A stretch of 14,125 bases of DNA from Betaproteobacteria bacterium (lineage in GTDB: Bacteria; Pseudomonadota; Gammaproteobacteria; Burkholderiales; SG8-41): positions 1-14,125 of the forward strand of contig JANXRI010000359.1 in the NCBI GenBank assembly GCA_025353085.1. Reading direction: 5' to 3'. The translations under genes were made by a program, and so were the position numbers. Below, piece by piece: positions 1 through 7,677 of the stretch (positions within the stretch are counted from its first letter, which is position 1; each line of letters opens with the position of its first letter). The notes under the pieces are model-generated. The model was not told the origin of the DNA. It searched no databases and saw only the letters and a list, made by a program, of their open reading frames with translations.

Positions 1-37
1 TGTAAGGGCGACGCTCTACCAACTGAGCTAAGCACCC
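1..37 (-). tRNA. tRNA-Val (anticodon UAC), 5' part only, cut by window edge
   Basis: Read on the minus strand from 37, the sequence begins GGGTGCTTAGCTCAGTTGG and runs through a D arm and the anticodon stem into the loop CTTACA, which places UAC as the anticodon. This decodes valine. The remaining anticodon stem, T arm and acceptor 3' strand lie beyond position 1, so only about half the gene is present. It lies downstream of hupB on the same strand. A tRNA-Val at this spot, ahead of a ppiD-type gene, is familiar from betaproteobacteria (recollection, not checked). Confidence 0.88.
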
Positions 38-65
38 GAAAACGCAAACCGCTTGCTAGACGAAT

Positions 66-98
66 TTGGGGTAGATACGCATCGCGCATCTACCCCAA
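66..98. other. Perfect 11-bp inverted repeat between hupB and tRNA-Val
   Basis: TTGGGGTAGAT (66–76) is matched exactly by ATCTACCCCAA (88–98). The 11-nt middle can add three more pairs (78–80 with 84–86) around an ATC loop. The hairpin starts 29 nt upstream of the tRNA-Val 5' end. On the minus strand the downstream arm is followed by ATTCG rather than a U-run, so it is not a classical intrinsic terminator. It may protect the hupB mRNA 3' end, pause transcription, or mark the processing boundary before the tRNA. Confidence 0.6.
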
Positions 99-121
99 TG
101 TGTAAGCGTGAAACCAACGCG

Positions 122-145
122 AAAAACGGCAGCTATTGACCGCTG
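122..145 (-). terminator. Weak terminator-like hairpin just after hupB
   Basis: On the minus strand, 8 nt after the hupB stop codon, CAGC and GCTG (142–145 and 130–133) can form a 4-bp stem with an 8-nt loop. It is followed by CCG and a run of five T (126–122). The stem is short, so this would be an inefficient terminator at best. It allows read-through toward tRNA-Val. Confidence 0.25.
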
Positions 146-153
146 AATTGGCT

Positions 154-426
154 CTAGTTTACTGCATCTTTGAATGCCTTGCCAGCACTGAACTTGGGAA
201 CGTGCGCTGCCTTGATCTTGATCGCCTCGCCGGTCCGCGGATTGCGGCCGGTGCGCGCCGCGCGTTTGCCGACCTTGAAAGTGCCGAAACCCACCAAGGT
301 GACACTGGAGCCTTTCTTCAAAGCACCCTTAATCGCACCCAACGCGCCATCGAGCGCCTTCTCCGCGGACGCCTTGGAAATATCGGCAGATTTCGCGATG
401 GACTCAATCAACTCGGATTTATTCAC
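154..426 (-). CDS. hupB: DNA-binding protein HU-beta
   Basis: This 90-aa protein has the standard HU/IHF length and fold signature. An N-terminal helical dimerisation region (about residues 1–40) is followed by the GFGTF turn (46–50) and the DNA-wrapping beta-arm with RNPRTG (61–66), whose Pro63 is the intercalating proline in this family. HU is an abundant nucleoid protein that binds bent or damaged DNA with little sequence specificity, as a dimer. The start is GTG at 426, preceded by AAAGGGGAT at good Shine–Dalgarno distance; the stop is TAG. The gene follows lon on the same strand, the classic lon–hupB order. A near-consensus sigma-70 promoter upstream (535–563) suggests transcription independent of lon. 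HU-beta is preferred over HU-alpha because of the context. Confidence 0.95.
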   Translation of the reverse strand: MNKSELIESIAKSADISKASAEKALDGALGAIKGALKKGSSVTLVGFGTFKVGKRAARTGRNPRTGEAIKIKAAHVPKFSAGKAFKDAVN

Positions 427-482
427 GTAAATCCCCTTTAAAAATTTGCATCACACTAAACTGAAAAGCCGCCGGTCGGAGT

Positions 483-515
483 AAAAGCCCGGCACACGAT
501 GGACGCTGTGCCGGG
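483..515 (-). terminator. Rho-independent terminator-like hairpin between lon and hupB
   Basis: On the minus strand CCCGGCACA (515–507) pairs perfectly with TGTGCCGGG (496–488) across a 10-nt loop and is followed by CTTTTA. The 9-bp GC-rich stem and short U-tract fit an intrinsic terminator for lon. It lies about 140 nt after the lon stop and downstream of the apparent hupB promoter. It would therefore also be transcribed in the hupB leader and could act as an attenuator there. Confidence 0.6.
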
Positions 516-533
516 CCGGGTTTCTGCAATTGA

Positions 534-563
534 TTTATAACAAGCGCCAAAACGCGGTGTCAA
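534..563 (-). promoter_or_regulatory. Sigma-70 promoter, probably for hupB
   Basis: The minus strand carries a perfect -35 hexamer TTGACA (563–558), an 18-nt spacer and TATAAA (539–534) as -10. Taking TTATAA (540–535) instead gives a 17-nt spacer. Transcription would start near 527, about 100 nt before the hupB GTG. No other gene lies downstream before hupB. Confidence 0.65.
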
Positions 564-599
564 GCGAATCGCAGCAAATCACCGCATTCGTCGCGCGCG

Positions 600-621
600 C
601 CGTGTATAAATTGTCACACGG
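600..621. other. Small hairpin after lon
   Basis: CCGTGT (600–605) and ACACGG (616–621) form a 6-bp inverted repeat with a 10-nt AT-rich loop, about 30 nt beyond the lon stop. No U-run follows on the minus strand. It may stabilise the lon mRNA 3' end; the evidence is only the repeat itself. Confidence 0.3.
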
Positions 622-651
622 TTATTTCTGTAAAATTTCTTGCTGTCCGGA

Positions 652-3069
652 TCAGTGCTTGATAGCAAGTGCAGGTGTTTGATCGACAGCGGGCACCGGC
701 GCAACCTCCGTCTTCTCCGGCAGCGGTTCGGGTTTGCGCTCGAGCGCCAACTCAAGCACCTGATCGATCCATTTCACCGGTTGTATATCGAGCCGGTTCT
801 TAACGTTGTCAGGTATTTCCGCCAGATCTTTAACGTTCTCCTGCGGAATCAGCACGACCTTGATGCCGCCGCGATGCGCCGCCAGCAGTTTCTCTTTGAG
901 GCCGCCGATCGGCAGAACTTCGCCGCGCAGCGTGATCTCGCCCGTCATCGCCACATCCGCGCGAACGGGAATTCCGGTGAACACCGAAACCATCGCGGTG
1001 CAGATGCCGATGCCTGCACTCGGCCCATCTTTCGGAGTCGCGCCTTCGGGCAAATGAATATGAATATCGTTCTTCTGATAAAAATCCTCGTTGATGCCGA
1101 GCTTGCGCGAGCGACTGCGCACGACGGAAAGCGCGGCCTGGATGGATTCCTGCATCACTTCGCCGAGTTTACCGGTCGTAATCGTCTTGCCTTTGCCGGG
1201 CATCACTGCGCTTTCTATCGTCAGCAATTCTCCGCCGACCTCGGTCCATGCGAGTCCCGTTACCTGACCGACTTGATTGTTTTTCTCGGCTAGTCCGAAC
1301 GTGTAGCGGCGCACGCCCAGGAATTTGTCGAGATTGCGCGCATTGACGGCAACCTTTTTGAGCGCAACTTCACCCTTGCGAACGACCAGCATTTTGACCA
1401 CCTTGCGGCAGATCTTCGATACCTCGCGCTCCACGCTACGCACGCCGGCTTCGCGTGAGTAGTAGCGAATGATGTCGCGAACCGCGCTCTCGGATACAGT
1501 GATTTCATCCTGCTTCAACCCGTGATTCTTCAGCTGCTTCGGCAACAGGTGATGAATCGCGATATGCACCTTTTCATCTTCCGTGTAACCCGACAAACGT
1601 ATGACTTCCATGCGGTCGAGCAGCGCCGGCGGAATGTTCAGCGTATTTGCAGTCGCGACGAACATTACGTCGGAGAGATCGTACTCCACCTCGATGTAGT
1701 GATCGACGAACGTATGGTTCTGCTCCGGATCGAGCACTTCGAGCAGCGCGCTCGCCGGGTCACCTCGGAAGTCCATGCCCATTTTGTCGACTTCGTCGAG
1801 CAGAAACAGCGGATTGCGCACGGCGACCTTGGTCATGTTCTGCAGGATTTTACCGGGCATCGAACCAATATAGGTACGGCGATGGCCGCGAATCTCCGAT
1901 TCGTCGCGTACCCCACCTAACGACATGCGGACGAATTTCCGGTTGGTTGCGCGCGCGATCGACTGACCGAGCGATGTTTTGCCAACGCCCGGGGCGCCTA
2001 CGAGGCACAGGATCGGCGCTTTCATTTTGTCGACGCGCTGTTGCACCGCGAGGTACTCGACGATGCGCTCTTTGACTTTCTCGAGGCCATAATGATCTTC
2101 GTCCAGCACCGCTTCGGCTTTGACGAGATCGGTGCTGATTTTGCTCTTTTTCTTCCACGGCAGCGACACGATCGCGTCGATATAGTTGCGCACGACGGTT
2201 GCCTCGGCTGACATCGGCGACATCAGGCGCAGCTTCTTGAATTCGGTTTCGGCTTTCTTGCGCGCGTCTTTCGGCATGTGCGCCGACTTAATGCGCTTTT
2301 CCATGTCGTCCAGATCGGCGCCCTCTTCGAGTTCGCCTAATTCCTTCTGAATGGCTTTGACCTGCTCGTTCAGATAGTACTCGCGCTGGCTTTTCTCCAT
2401 CTGGCGCTTAACGCGACCACGTATGCGCTTTTCGACTTGCAGGATGTCGAGTTCGCCTTCGATCAGCGTCAGCAGATGCTCGAGCCGCTTCTTGGCGCCG
2501 AACATTTCGAGCACTTCCTGTTTTTGCTCGAGCTTAAGCGGCAGATGCGCGGCTATCGTGTCGGCGAGGCGGCCGGGCTCATCGATCCCGGACAGCGACG
2601 TCAGAATTTCAGGCGGAATTTTTTTGTTGAGTTTCACATACTGGTCGAACTGCGCGACCAGCGTGCGGCGCATCGCTTCCACCTCCGCCGTAATCTCGTT
2701 GTCCGCTTCGATCGGCGTTGCTTCGACGGTGAAATGGCTGGTCGCATCGAGCACCTGATTGATGTGCGCGCGCTGGTTGCCTTCGACGAGCACTTTGACC
2801 GTGCCATCGGGCAGTTTTAACATCTGCAGAATATTGGCGACCGTGCCGATCGAATAGAGATCTTCGGGCGCGGGCTCGTCTTTCGCCGCGGACTTCTGCG
2901 CGATCAACACGATACTTTTGCCGGCTTCCATCGCGGTCTCAAGCGCTTTGATGGATTTCGGTCGACCCACAAACAGCGGGATGACCATGTGCGGAAATAC
3001 CACCACGTCACGCAAGGGCAAAAGCGGCAATTGCACCATATTCGTCACTCGGTCAGCGGGATTGGACAT
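652..3069 (-). CDS. lon: ATP-dependent protease Lon (LonA type)
   Basis: This 805-aa protein is full length for bacterial LonA. The N-terminal substrate-binding LAN domain occupies about residues 10–200 and begins with the typical LPLLPLRDVVVFP stretch. A coiled-coil linker follows (about 210–285). The AAA+ module has Walker A GAPGVGKT (358–365) and Walker B LFLLDEVD (421–428). The C-terminal protease domain has catalytic Ser684 in PKDGPSAG and Lys727 in GGLKEK, matching the Ser–Lys dyad of E. coli Lon at a constant spacing of 43. Lon is a cytosolic hexamer that unfolds and degrades misfolded and regulatory proteins. It lies between clpX and hupB on the same strand. A CCCCATGTA box 22 nt upstream hints at heat-shock control. 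The ATG start has only a weak AGGT-type ribosome site. Confidence 0.97.
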   Translation of the reverse strand: MSNPADRVTNMVQLPLLPLRDVVVFPHMVIPLFVGRPKSIKALETAMEAGKSIVLIAQKSAAKDEPAPEDLYSIGTVANILQMLKLPDGTVKVLVEGNQRAHINQVLDATSHFTVEATPIEADNEITAEVEAMRRTLVAQFDQYVKLNKKIPPEILTSLSGIDEPGRLADTIAAHLPLKLEQKQEVLEMFGAKKRLEHLLTLIEGELDILQVEKRIRGRVKRQMEKSQREYYLNEQVKAIQKELGELEEGADLDDMEKRIKSAHMPKDARKKAETEFKKLRLMSPMSAEATVVRNYIDAIVSLPWKKKSKISTDLVKAEAVLDEDHYGLEKVKERIVEYLAVQQRVDKMKAPILCLVGAPGVGKTSLGQSIARATNRKFVRMSLGGVRDESEIRGHRRTYIGSMPGKILQNMTKVAVRNPLFLLDEVDKMGMDFRGDPASALLEVLDPEQNHTFVDHYIEVEYDLSDVMFVATANTLNIPPALLDRMEVIRLSGYTEDEKVHIAIHHLLPKQLKNHGLKQDEITVSESAVRDIIRYYSREAGVRSVEREVSKICRKVVKMLVVRKGEVALKKVAVNARNLDKFLGVRRYTFGLAEKNNQVGQVTGLAWTEVGGELLTIESAVMPGKGKTITTGKLGEVMQESIQAALSVVRSRSRKLGINEDFYQKNDIHIHLPEGATPKDGPSAGIGICTAMVSVFTGIPVRADVAMTGEITLRGEVLPIGGLKEKLLAAHRGGIKVVLIPQENVKDLAEIPDNVKNRLDIQPVKWIDQVLELALERKPEPLPEKTEVAPVPAVDQTPALAIKH

Positions 3070-3090
3070 GTAGGTTTACCTGGTTGTAGA

Positions 3091-3099
3091 TACATGGGG
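3091..3099 (-). promoter_or_regulatory. Possible sigma-32 (heat-shock) -10 element upstream of lon
   Basis: The minus strand reads CCCCATGTA here, matching the heat-shock sigma -10 consensus CCCCATnTA. It is placed so that transcription would start roughly 10–20 nt before the lon ATG. I cannot find a good CTTGAA-type -35 at the expected 13–17 nt upstream, where the sequence is pyrimidine-rich. Lon is under sigma-32 control in E. coli, which makes the site plausible. It remains half a promoter. Confidence 0.35.
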
Positions 3100-3153
3100 G
3101 AAGAAGAAAACAGAGCGTGGGACGGGCTCCCGACGATTCATTTTGCGACGCCC

Positions 3154-3182
3154 TCGCCGTGGCACTTGCAGGCCCACGGCGA
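3154..3182. other. 9-bp inverted repeat between clpX and lon
   Basis: TCGCCGTGG (3154–3162) is exactly complementary to CCACGGCGA (3174–3182) with an 11-nt loop, 17 nt after the clpX stop. On the minus strand it is followed by GGGCGTCGCAAAATG, with no U-tract. It may be an mRNA 3'-end stabiliser or a Rho-assisted terminator that uncouples lon from tig–clpP–clpX. Confidence 0.5.
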
Positions 3183-3198
3183 AGGTAACTTGAAATAA

Positions 3199-4464
<1,266 letters not shown>

Positions 4465-4499
4465 ACGATATTTTCCTTATGAGACCGTAGTGTAGGACA

Positions 4500-5141
4500 T
4501 TATTTCGTGGATTCTGTTCGATTGGCCAGCACTTTATCGACCAGACCGTAATCGACTGCCTGCTCGGCGGACAAAAAGTTGTCGCGGTCGGTATCTTTTT
4601 CGACCGTTTCGATTTTGCGGCCGGTGTGCTTGGCCATGATTTCGTTCAACTTACCTTTTAAGAACAGGATTTCCTTGGCGTGGATTTCAATGTCGGACGC
4701 CTGCCCTTGAAAGCCGCCCATCGGTTGGTGAATCATCACCCGCGAATTAGGCAGGCAGAAACGTTTGCCTTTCGCGCCCGCAGCGAGCAGCAATGCGCCC
4801 ATGCTCGCGGCTTGGCCCACGCATAACGTCGATACATCCGGTTTGATGAACTGCATCGTGTCGTATATCGCGAGTCCCGCCGACACTGACCCGCCCGGCG
4901 AATTGATATAAAACGAAATATCCTTGTCCGGATTGTCGGATTCGAGAAACAGCAACTGCGCAACGATGACATTGGCGGTTACCTCATTCACGGGCCCGAC
5001 CAGAAACACCACGCGTTCGCGCAACAACCGCGAATAAATATCGTACGCGCGCTCGCCGCGTCCGCTTTGCTCAATCACCATCGGGATCAGGCCCAGGCCC
5101 TGCGGCTCTATTCCCGGACGTTGCCAGTTCGATTGCATCAT
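4500..5141 (-). CDS. clpP: ATP-dependent Clp protease proteolytic subunit ClpP
   Basis: This 213-aa serine protease subunit has the expected triad: Ser113 in GQAASMGA, His138 in VMIHQP and Asp187 in the TDRDNFLSA stretch. Each is offset by two from the E. coli precursor numbering. An oxyanion-type SPGGSV motif lies at 81–86. It forms the tetradecameric barrel that degrades substrates delivered by ClpX. The first ATG (5141) overlaps the tig stop as ATGA, and a second ATG follows immediately. The overlap implies translational coupling to trigger factor. The N-terminal 15–20 residues probably form the usual short propeptide. Confidence 0.97.
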   Translation of the reverse strand: MMQSNWQRPGIEPQGLGLIPMVIEQSGRGERAYDIYSRLLRERVVFLVGPVNEVTANVIVAQLLFLESDNPDKDISFYINSPGGSVSAGLAIYDTMQFIKPDVSTLCVGQAASMGALLLAAGAKGKRFCLPNSRVMIHQPMGGFQGQASDIEIHAKEILFLKGKLNEIMAKHTGRKIETVEKDTDRDNFLSAEQAVDYGLVDKVLANRTESTK

Positions 5142-6445
5142 TTGCTATTCCCCATCAGTTCGTCAAAATCGGCGGCCTTGTCTTCCACCTTGGCGGTCTT
5201 CAGCGCCCACGCCACAACGTTTTCTTCAACTACGATTGATTCAATTTCGCGCAGCCGGTCCGGCGACTGGTAATACCACTTGACGACGTGCTCGGGCTGC
5301 TCGTAACTCTTCGACTGCTCTTCGACTGCGGCGCGCACCTGTTCGGGTTTCGCCTGCAGGCCATGCGTTTTCACCACTTCCGCGAGGATCAGGCCCAAGG
5401 TTACCCGGCGCTGCGCCTGCTGTTCGAACAAATCCCGCGGCAACTGCATACCTCCTGCCTTGACGCCGCGCGACGTCAGATCCTGCTGCGCGGCTGCTTG
5501 CATGCGCTCAATTTCGAGCTCGATCAGCGACTTCGGCGCTTCAACCTTGGTGGTGTCGATAAACGCCTGCATGATCTGGTCTTTCACACGCCCACTGATG
5601 CGGCGCTTCACTTCACGTTCAAGGTTCTCGCGGACCTCGCGACGCATCGTATCCAGGTTGCCATCCACCACGCCCAGCGCTTGCGCAAAGTCAGCATCAA
5701 TCGGGGGTAGTTTCGGCCCCGCAGCTTCCTTTAACTTCACTTCGAAAGTCGCGGTTTTACCTGCTAATTCTTTCCCATGATAGTCTTCCGGAAAGCGTAG
5801 TTCAAATGTCTTCGAAGCACCTGCGCCAAGCCCGACGACCTGATCTTCAAAGTCCTTGAGAAGACGCCCTTCTCCGAGCGTCAGCGTGTAGTTTTCGCCT
5901 TTGCCGCCTGCGAATTCCTGACCTTCGATCTTGCCGATGAAGTCGATCGTGACCTTGTCCCCGATCTCAGCCGCACGCGTTACTGGATTGTAGGATGCGC
6001 GCTGCTTGCGCATGATTTCGATTGTTTTATCGACTTCCGCCTCGCTCACGGTCGTCGTTGGCCGCTGAAGAACCACCTTGGTCAAGTCGCTCGCAGCGAC
6101 TTCGGGATAGATTTCGAATGTCGCGCTGAAGTCGACCTGAGTGACGCTGCCGGGTTCACCTTTAGGCTCGAATCGAGGGTATCCGGCCACCCTTAGATTC
6201 TGCGCGCGAACTTCGTCGCCGAAACTCTTTTGCAGGGCATCGCCGAGGACTTCACGCCGCACCTGATCTCCGTGCTGTTGAGCAACGACTTTCAATGGCA
6301 CTTTGCCGGGGCGAAAGCCGTGCATCTTGACGTTGCGCGCGAGTTGCTTGAGCCGCGCCTGCACTTCGCTGTCGATTTCATTAGAGGGCAGCGAGATATT
6401 GATACGCCGCTCGAGTTGACCGATATTTTCCAAAGTTGCCGCCAT
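5138..6445 (-). CDS. tig: Trigger factor (ribosome-associated chaperone and peptidyl-prolyl isomerase)
   Basis: I place the start at ATG 6445, giving 435 aa beginning MAATLENIGQLERR. An upstream in-frame TTG at 6457 would add four residues, but an AAGGA abuts it too closely. Domain order is standard: the N-terminal ribosome-binding domain with the signature GFRPGKVP (43–50), the FKBP-type prolyl isomerase domain at about 161–240 (GDKVTIDFIGKI onward), then the helical C-terminal arms at about 250–430. It binds the ribosome at the exit tunnel and shields nascent chains. It is the first gene of tig–clpP–clpX and overlaps clpP by 4 nt. It follows tRNA-Leu by 65 nt with no clear promoter between, so tRNA–tig read-through is possible. 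Confidence 0.95.
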   Translation of the reverse strand: MAATLENIGQLERRINISLPSNEIDSEVQARLKQLARNVKMHGFRPGKVPLKVVAQQHGDQVRREVLGDALQKSFGDEVRAQNLRVAGYPRFEPKGEPGSVTQVDFSATFEIYPEVAASDLTKVVLQRPTTTVSEAEVDKTIEIMRKQRASYNPVTRAAEIGDKVTIDFIGKIEGQEFAGGKGENYTLTLGEGRLLKDFEDQVVGLGAGASKTFELRFPEDYHGKELAGKTATFEVKLKEAAGPKLPPIDADFAQALGVVDGNLDTMRREVRENLEREVKRRISGRVKDQIMQAFIDTTKVEAPKSLIELEIERMQAAAQQDLTSRGVKAGGMQLPRDLFEQQAQRRVTLGLILAEVVKTHGLQAKPEQVRAAVEEQSKSYEQPEHVVKWYYQSPDRLREIESIVVEENVVAWALKTAKVEDKAADFDELMGNSK

Positions 6446-6510
6446 TGTTCCGTCCAATTCCTTCTTGACCCGCGTTACGTGCCGTTAATTTTCGATTTAT
6501 TCGTTTGCGC

Positions 6511-6595
<85 letters not shown>

Positions 6596-6609
6596 AACGC
6601 TTTGATTGT

Positions 6610-6617
6610 AATATAAT
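6610..6617. promoter_or_regulatory. Overlapping divergent -10 boxes for tRNA-Leu and hpnC
   Basis: On the plus strand 6612–6617 is a perfect TATAAT, about 45 nt before the hpnC ATG. On the minus strand the overlapping TATATT (6615–6610) lies about 15 nt before the tRNA-Leu 5' end, a usual distance for a tRNA promoter. The -35 regions are weak on both strands (TTCAAG-type for the tRNA; the hpnC one would fall inside the tRNA acceptor sequence). This is the only AT-rich patch in the 67-nt divergent gap. Confidence 0.45.
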
Positions 6618-6662
6618 TACCGCCGTCCGTCAGCTTGAAACCGGTCGGTTGGCGGGCGTCAA

Positions 6663-7517
6663 ATGTTAAGCCTTTGTAATACCGGTCGTTTCCTGACCTC
6701 ACGCGTGACTATCGACCACTACGAAAATTTTCCCGTTGCGTCGGTGCTGTTGCCGGCACCGCTGCGCAAACCGGTTGAACTCATTTATCGCTTCGCGCGT
6801 ACCGCCGACGATTTCGCCGATGAAGGCGACTTGAGCGACAACGAACGCATTGCGCTGCTCGCAAATTTTGGCGATGAATTGCGCCTGATTGAAGCCGGTC
6901 GAGAGCCGCCTTCCGCTCTATTCAAGGACCTCGCGACTATGATCGCGGAAAGACGGCTGCCGGTCAGCCTGTTTCATGACTTGTTGTCGGCATTCGCTCA
7001 GGACGTCACCAAAAAAAGTTACACGGATTTGCCCGACGTACTCGATTACTGCCGGCGCTCGGCCAATCCGGTTGGACGCCTGCTGTTGGTGCTTTTCGGC
7101 GCCGCAACGCCTGAAAACAATGCATGGTCAGACAACATTTGCTCTGCTTTGCAGATAATCAATTTCCTGCAGGACATCGCAATCGATCATGCCAACGGTC
7201 GCATCTACCTGCCGCAGGATGAACTCGCGCGCTATGGCGTCAGCGAAGCGCAATTGGCCGCGCGCGATGCCAATACAACATGGCGCCACTTCATGGCGTT
7301 TCAAGTCGAACGCACGCGCAGCATGCTACTTGCAGGCGCGCCGCTCGGCCGCGTACTTACCGGGCGAATCGGGCTCGAGATGCGCATGATCATCGCCGGC
7401 GGCGAGCGCATCCTGCGCAAAATCGAAAACGCAGGCTACGACGTGTTTCGCCGCCGCCCCGTGCTACGCTCGCACGATTGGGCAATGATGTGCGCCCGCA
7501 CGTTATCGCTTCGCTGA
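6663..7517 (+). CDS. hpnC: Hydroxysqualene synthase HpnC (squalene/phytoene synthase family)
   Basis: This trans-prenyltransferase-fold protein has two Asp-rich, Mg-diphosphate-binding motifs: DDFAD (49–53) within YRFARTADDFADEGD, and DIAID (171–175) within LQDIAIDHANGRIYLP. The second motif differs from the HpnD form and is typical of HpnC. The established role is conversion of presqualene diphosphate to hydroxysqualene at the membrane surface. It is the first gene of the cluster and lies beside hpnD. The ATG at 6663 gives 284 aa. The family usually starts close to the DHYENFPVAS segment, so the in-frame GTG at 6705 (270 aa) is an equally good start. Neither has a convincing Shine–Dalgarno. 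Confidence 0.9.
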   Translation: MLSLCNTGRFLTSRVTIDHYENFPVASVLLPAPLRKPVELIYRFARTADDFADEGDLSDNERIALLANFGDELRLIEAGREPPSALFKDLATMIAERRLPVSLFHDLLSAFAQDVTKKSYTDLPDVLDYCRRSANPVGRLLLVLFGAATPENNAWSDNICSALQIINFLQDIAIDHANGRIYLPQDELARYGVSEAQLAARDANTTWRHFMAFQVERTRSMLLAGAPLGRVLTGRIGLEMRMIIAGGERILRKIENAGYDVFRRRPVLRSHDWAMMCARTLSLR

Positions 7518-7537
7518 AACACCGATCACGAATGGCC

Positions 7538-7677
7538 GCGCCCGATGAAGCCTGACCCATATTGCCGGGAAAAAGCCGCCGGATCATACGAGCGCGCCTT
7601 TCGAAATGCGGCGGCAAATGTCCATTGGTTGCGCGCGCCCTATGACGCCTGACCAGTATTGCCAGCAAAAAGCCGCG
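7538..7677 (+). repeat. Diverged direct repeat of the hpnD 5' end
   Basis: The two repeat units are 7538–7580 and 7635–7677, identical at 36 of 43 positions by my hand alignment. Each spans GCGCCC, an ATG and about twelve codons. The mismatches are scattered and keep the frame; they include AAG/ACG, CCA/CAG, CGG/CAG and GAA/CAA. The 54 nt between the units show no obvious similarity to hpnD. Confidence 0.65.
7545..7652 (+). CDS. 35-codon small ORF that duplicates the hpnD N-terminus and overlaps its start
   Basis: ATG 7545 opens a 35-codon frame that begins MKPDPYCREKAA. The hpnD protein begins MTPDQYCQQKAA. At DNA level, 7538–7580 and 7635–7677 match at 36 of 43 positions, so this is a diverged tandem copy of the hpnD start region at a 97-nt offset. 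After about 12 codons the similarity stops. The frame ends at TGA 7650–7652, 11 bases past the hpnD ATG at 7642 and in a different frame. Neither start has a good ribosome site. It may be a decayed duplication with no product, or a short upstream ORF whose termination helps start hpnD. Whether it is translated is unknown. Confidence 0.4.
   Translation: MKPDPYCREKAAGSYERAFRNAAANVHWLRAPYDA

Noticed and set aside
640..1293. A 217-codon open frame on the plus strand
   Set aside because: It lies wholly antisense to the protease domain of lon, is rich in Arg and His from GC-biased reverse reading, and shows no domain. Lon is clearly the real gene.
6451..6457. TTG 6457 as the tig start
   Set aside because: The AAGGA abuts the TTG, and the ATG four codons later gives the family-typical N-terminus.
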